Positions 61,945-64,000 of a stretch of DNA of 64,000 nt are shown piece after piece. The position numbers were made by a program, and so were the translations under genes. Source of the stretch: an uncultured Bacteroidales bacterium (GTDB lineage: Bacteria > Bacteroidota > Bacteroidia > Bacteroidales > WCHB1-69); the NCBI GenBank assembly GCA_900316305.1, contig ONCM01000004.1:1-64000 (forward strand). Reading direction: 5' to 3'. The notes under the pieces were generated by a model. That model had not been told where the DNA came from. It searched no databases and saw only the letters and a list, made by a program, of their open reading frames with translations. Position 1 is the stretch's first letter; every line of letters starts with the position of its first letter.

Positions 61945-62607
61945 ATGGCAAAACTCTTTATTGTGCCGACTCCGATCGGTAATCTTGAGGATATCACCCT
62001 CCGCGCACTCAATGTCTTGAAGTCGGCGGATCTCATCCTTTGCGAGGACACCCGCACCACTAAAAATCTGCTCCAGCATTACCAAATTGAGGGCAAGCGC
62101 TGCATGGCTTACCACATCTTCAACGAGCATGAGCAGGTGGGGAATTATATCCGTCAGATTCAGCAGTGCGAGACGGCCGCTTTGGTGAGCGATGCCGGTA
62201 CCCCCGGCATTTCCGACCCTGGTTTCCTGCTGGTGCGCGAGGCCCTCAAACAGGATGTGGAGGTGGAATGCCTTCCCGGTGCCACCGCCTTCGTGCCTGC
62301 ACTCGTGCAGTCTGGATTTCCCTGCAGCAGCTTCTATTTTTTCGGTTTTCTGCCCCATAAAAAAGGTAAAGAAACCCTCCTCAAACGCTTCTCTGAAATG
62401 GAGGAGACGGTCATTTTCTACGAATCCCCGCACCGTCTGCTGAAAACATTGGCCAAAATGGTCGAGATTATGGGTCCCGACCGACAGATTGCTGTGGCGA
62501 AAGAATTGACGAAGTTGCATGCCTTCACCTTTAGAGGAACGTTGGCGGAAGCGGTACAATATTTTGAGAGTCAACCTATAAAAGGGGAGTTTGTAGTGGT
62601 CTTGTGA
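61945..62607 (+). CDS. rsmI: 16S rRNA (cytidine-1402-2'-O)-methyltransferase
   Basis: 220 residues, slightly short for the family, with the C-terminal extension absent as is common in Bacteroidota. Conserved segments: LFIVPTPIGNLEDITLRAL, LCEDTRTTKNLLQHY, ALVSDAGTPGISDPGFLLV, FGFLPHKKGKE and FYESPHRLLKTL. It methylates the ribose of C1402 in the decoding centre with SAM. Starts 22 bases after the tRNA hairpin. Confidence 0.95.
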   Translation: MAKLFIVPTPIGNLEDITLRALNVLKSADLILCEDTRTTKNLLQHYQIEGKRCMAYHIFNEHEQVGNYIRQIQQCETAALVSDAGTPGISDPGFLLVREALKQDVEVECLPGATAFVPALVQSGFPCSSFYFFGFLPHKKGKETLLKRFSEMEETVIFYESPHRLLKTLAKMVEIMGPDRQIAVAKELTKLHAFTFRGTLAEAVQYFESQPIKGEFVVVL

Positions 62608-62773
62608 AAAAAATACATATCAAAATCTATGAAAACAAAAACACATGAAAACCAAAATGAACCAGAGATATTTGACCATACAATACTCCCCCTTTTACCA
62701 TACAAAACAAAGTATTGTTTACCAACCAAAACGAAATTTAACCTATTTTTCTATAGAAACACCTCCTTTCCTT

Positions 62774-64000
62774 TTATTGGATAATTAGTTTTTTCGTTAT
62801 TTTGCCTCGAGTGGTTTCCGCTTTGAGTAGATAGCTTCCGGGCGCGATGCCAGACACGCTCAAACTGCTGCCGTCTGGTACATTCTGCCATTCGCGGACC
62901 AGATTCCCTGAGATGTCATAGAGTTGGATACGTTGCGCATCCTCGCAGAGATTCCATTGGAACGCCGTGACCGTGGGGTTAGGGTAGGGGTTTTCTCCTC
63001 CCGGATTGGTGGGCTCGTTTATTCCGGAGCCGTTCTCTCTTTTCGTGATGACGATGTTGTTCAGCTGGGTGTTGCCGCTTTCCGCCTCGGCCAGTTGCCA
63101 GCGCACGTAGCGGGTTTCCTCCGACAAATTGTACGGTCCTTGCTGAATGAAATCTTCCGTGCTGATATCGTTGTCATAAAGAGTGGCGATCGTGGACCAT
63201 TGCTCCCCGTCGGCGGATTCACTCACATTGAAGACGACCCCGCTGTAGGAAGACGGAGATCCGCTCTTTACGCCTTTCAAATCGAAAGCCAGTGTACCTG
63301 GCGAGCTGTCCAGATGGGCTGTCAAAGTTGCCGATCCCGCATTCTTGGTCTCGAATTTGACGGAGCCGTTCGCGTAGGAGCTACCCAGCTTGTAGCCTGT
63401 GAATCCGTTCATATTCTTGATCTCGGCGTGCGTGGAGTCGCTGTTGCCGGTGAGATCGAACGGCAGGGTGACCAGCGAACTGGTGTCGGAATCCACCACA
63501 TTATTCGTATCCGTGGTGTCATCGTCGTTAATCACTTCATCGCCATCCACAATACGGATGTCGTCCAGCCGGTAATCCACGTTGTGCCGGTTCGAGAAGC
63601 GGAGGTGCAGATGCGGGTGCGCAGGCACGTTGGGGAAGCATACGCGGTACCATTTGCCGGTCCCGGTGCCGGTCGGGAGGGTGTCCGACATCGGCAGACG
63701 CACCCACACGAGGCTGTCTGTGGAGTATTCGACCACGAAGTTGCTCCCGTTTTCCGTGCTGGTCTTGCGTAATCCGCAATAGAGTTTCACAGTCGGCAGG
63801 GTCGCGGTGGTGTTCAGTCCGGAAATCTGGAACCATTTCACCGTATCGTTGATCATGACGTTTCCGTTGCCCGATGCGCCTGCGTAACCGGTTGAAGCGC
63901 TGGATTTCCGAACGTCGCAGGTGCCGTTTCCGACGTAGATGACCGAACTGTTCTGCCATCCGGTGTAGTTCTCGATGAGCGTGTTGGTCGTGGGTGTCCC
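62774..64000 (-). CDS. T9SS-sorted secreted protein, 5' end cut by window edge
   Basis: The frame is open to the right edge of the window, beyond the ATG at 63856; the first visible residues read TLIENYTGWQNSSVIYVGNG. At least 408 residues are visible. Two carbohydrate-binding-like or lamin-tail-associated beta domains are present (MINDTVKWFQISGLNTTATL, VVEYSTDSLVWVRLPMSDTL, then FTGYKLGSSYANGSVKFETK). The C-terminal ~80 residues are a T9SS type A sorting domain: YPNPTVTAFQWNL, IQLYDISGNLVREWQNVPDG, ending GKITKKLIIQ. The same N-terminal fragment style is common before extracellular nucleases and glycosidases; the catalytic part, if any, lies outside. Confidence 0.85.
   Translation of the reverse strand, partial: GTPTTNTLIENYTGWQNSSVIYVGNGTCDVRKSSASTGYAGASGNGNVMINDTVKWFQISGLNTTATLPTVKLYCGLRKTSTENGSNFVVEYSTDSLVWVRLPMSDTLPTGTGTGKWYRVCFPNVPAHPHLHLRFSNRHNVDYRLDDIRIVDGDEVINDDDTTDTNNVVDSDTSSLVTLPFDLTGNSDSTHAEIKNMNGFTGYKLGSSYANGSVKFETKNAGSATLTAHLDSSPGTLAFDLKGVKSGSPSSYSGVVFNVSESADGEQWSTIATLYDNDISTEDFIQQGPYNLSEETRYVRWQLAEAESGNTQLNNIVITKRENGSGINEPTNPGGENPYPNPTVTAFQWNLCEDAQRIQLYDISGNLVREWQNVPDGSSLSVSGIAPGSYLLKAETTRGKITKKLIIQ

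Noticed and set aside
62608-62773. Inverted repeat ACAATACT/AGTATTGT (62680-62718) as a terminator
   Set aside because: The stem is AT-rich with a 23-base loop and no T run at the right place, so the call is too weak.

Overview
This 64 kb window is Bacteroidota chromosome, almost certainly order Bacteroidales. The evidence is the TAnnTTTG -7 promoter boxes ahead of many genes, a T9SS-type sorting domain, WG-repeat and FISUMP surface proteins, a DUF5606 protein, the rSAM/lipoprotein pair, and many short SPII lipoproteins. No phage, integrase, IS transposase or CRISPR array was found. Both window edges cut a gene: methylmalonyl-CoA mutase on the left and a T9SS-sorted secreted protein on the right.

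Layout. 1-8 kb, mostly + strand: methylmalonyl-CoA mutase, a flavin/rubredoxin electron carrier, small unknown proteins, a dicarboxylate/amino-acid symporter, a RelE-type toxin-antitoxin pair, beta-carbonic anhydrase and a frameshifted lipoprotein. 8-21.5 kb: small exported proteins, two WG-repeat proteins, two paralogous toxin-antitoxin modules around a TIGR04076 gene, a TonB-domain protein with a cytosolic Cys cluster, and a radical SAM enzyme overlapping a von Willebrand A-like membrane protein. 21.5-33.7 kb, - strand: urocanate hydratase, a 1703-residue FISUMP protein, a subtilase, a lipoprotein thioredoxin and MurD. 34-38 kb: rpsL-rpsG-fusA-rpsJ with tRNA-Ala(GGC) and a strong terminator. 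38.2-52.4 kb: one 14.2 kb gene for a 4738-residue surface protein (GLUG repeats, MBG tandem array, C-terminal FISUMP). 52.7-56.2 kb: membrane AraC regulator, PCMD-type exported protein and CE1-like esterase. 56.4-62.6 kb, + strand: CNNM/CBS transporter-like protein, the rSAM/lipoprotein pair, a DUF4292-like protein, a QueG-KdsD fusion, tRNA-Leu(CAG) and rsmI.

The most unusual signal is the repeat landscape. Eight copies of a 27-30 bp palindrome (arms GTAGAGACG/CGTCTCTAC) are spread over the window. One sits in frame inside the giant surface gene and one supplies that gene's stop codon. Families of short tandem words of 7-12 bp, and longer hairpin-rich elements, lie between genes. Several unrelated genes take their last codons and stop from these words. 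The same kinds of word occur in frame inside the giant gene, each time just before the NCYxxG motif of a GLUG repeat. This suggests an active process that places or expands short sequences, tolerated in intergenic DNA and in one loop of the repeat protein. The mechanism is not visible here.

Functionally the window mixes housekeeping genes (translation, peptidoglycan, tRNA modification, LPS Kdo precursor) with cell-surface genes. Metabolic genes (propionate/succinate interconversion, histidine breakdown) are isolated single genes rather than pathway operons.
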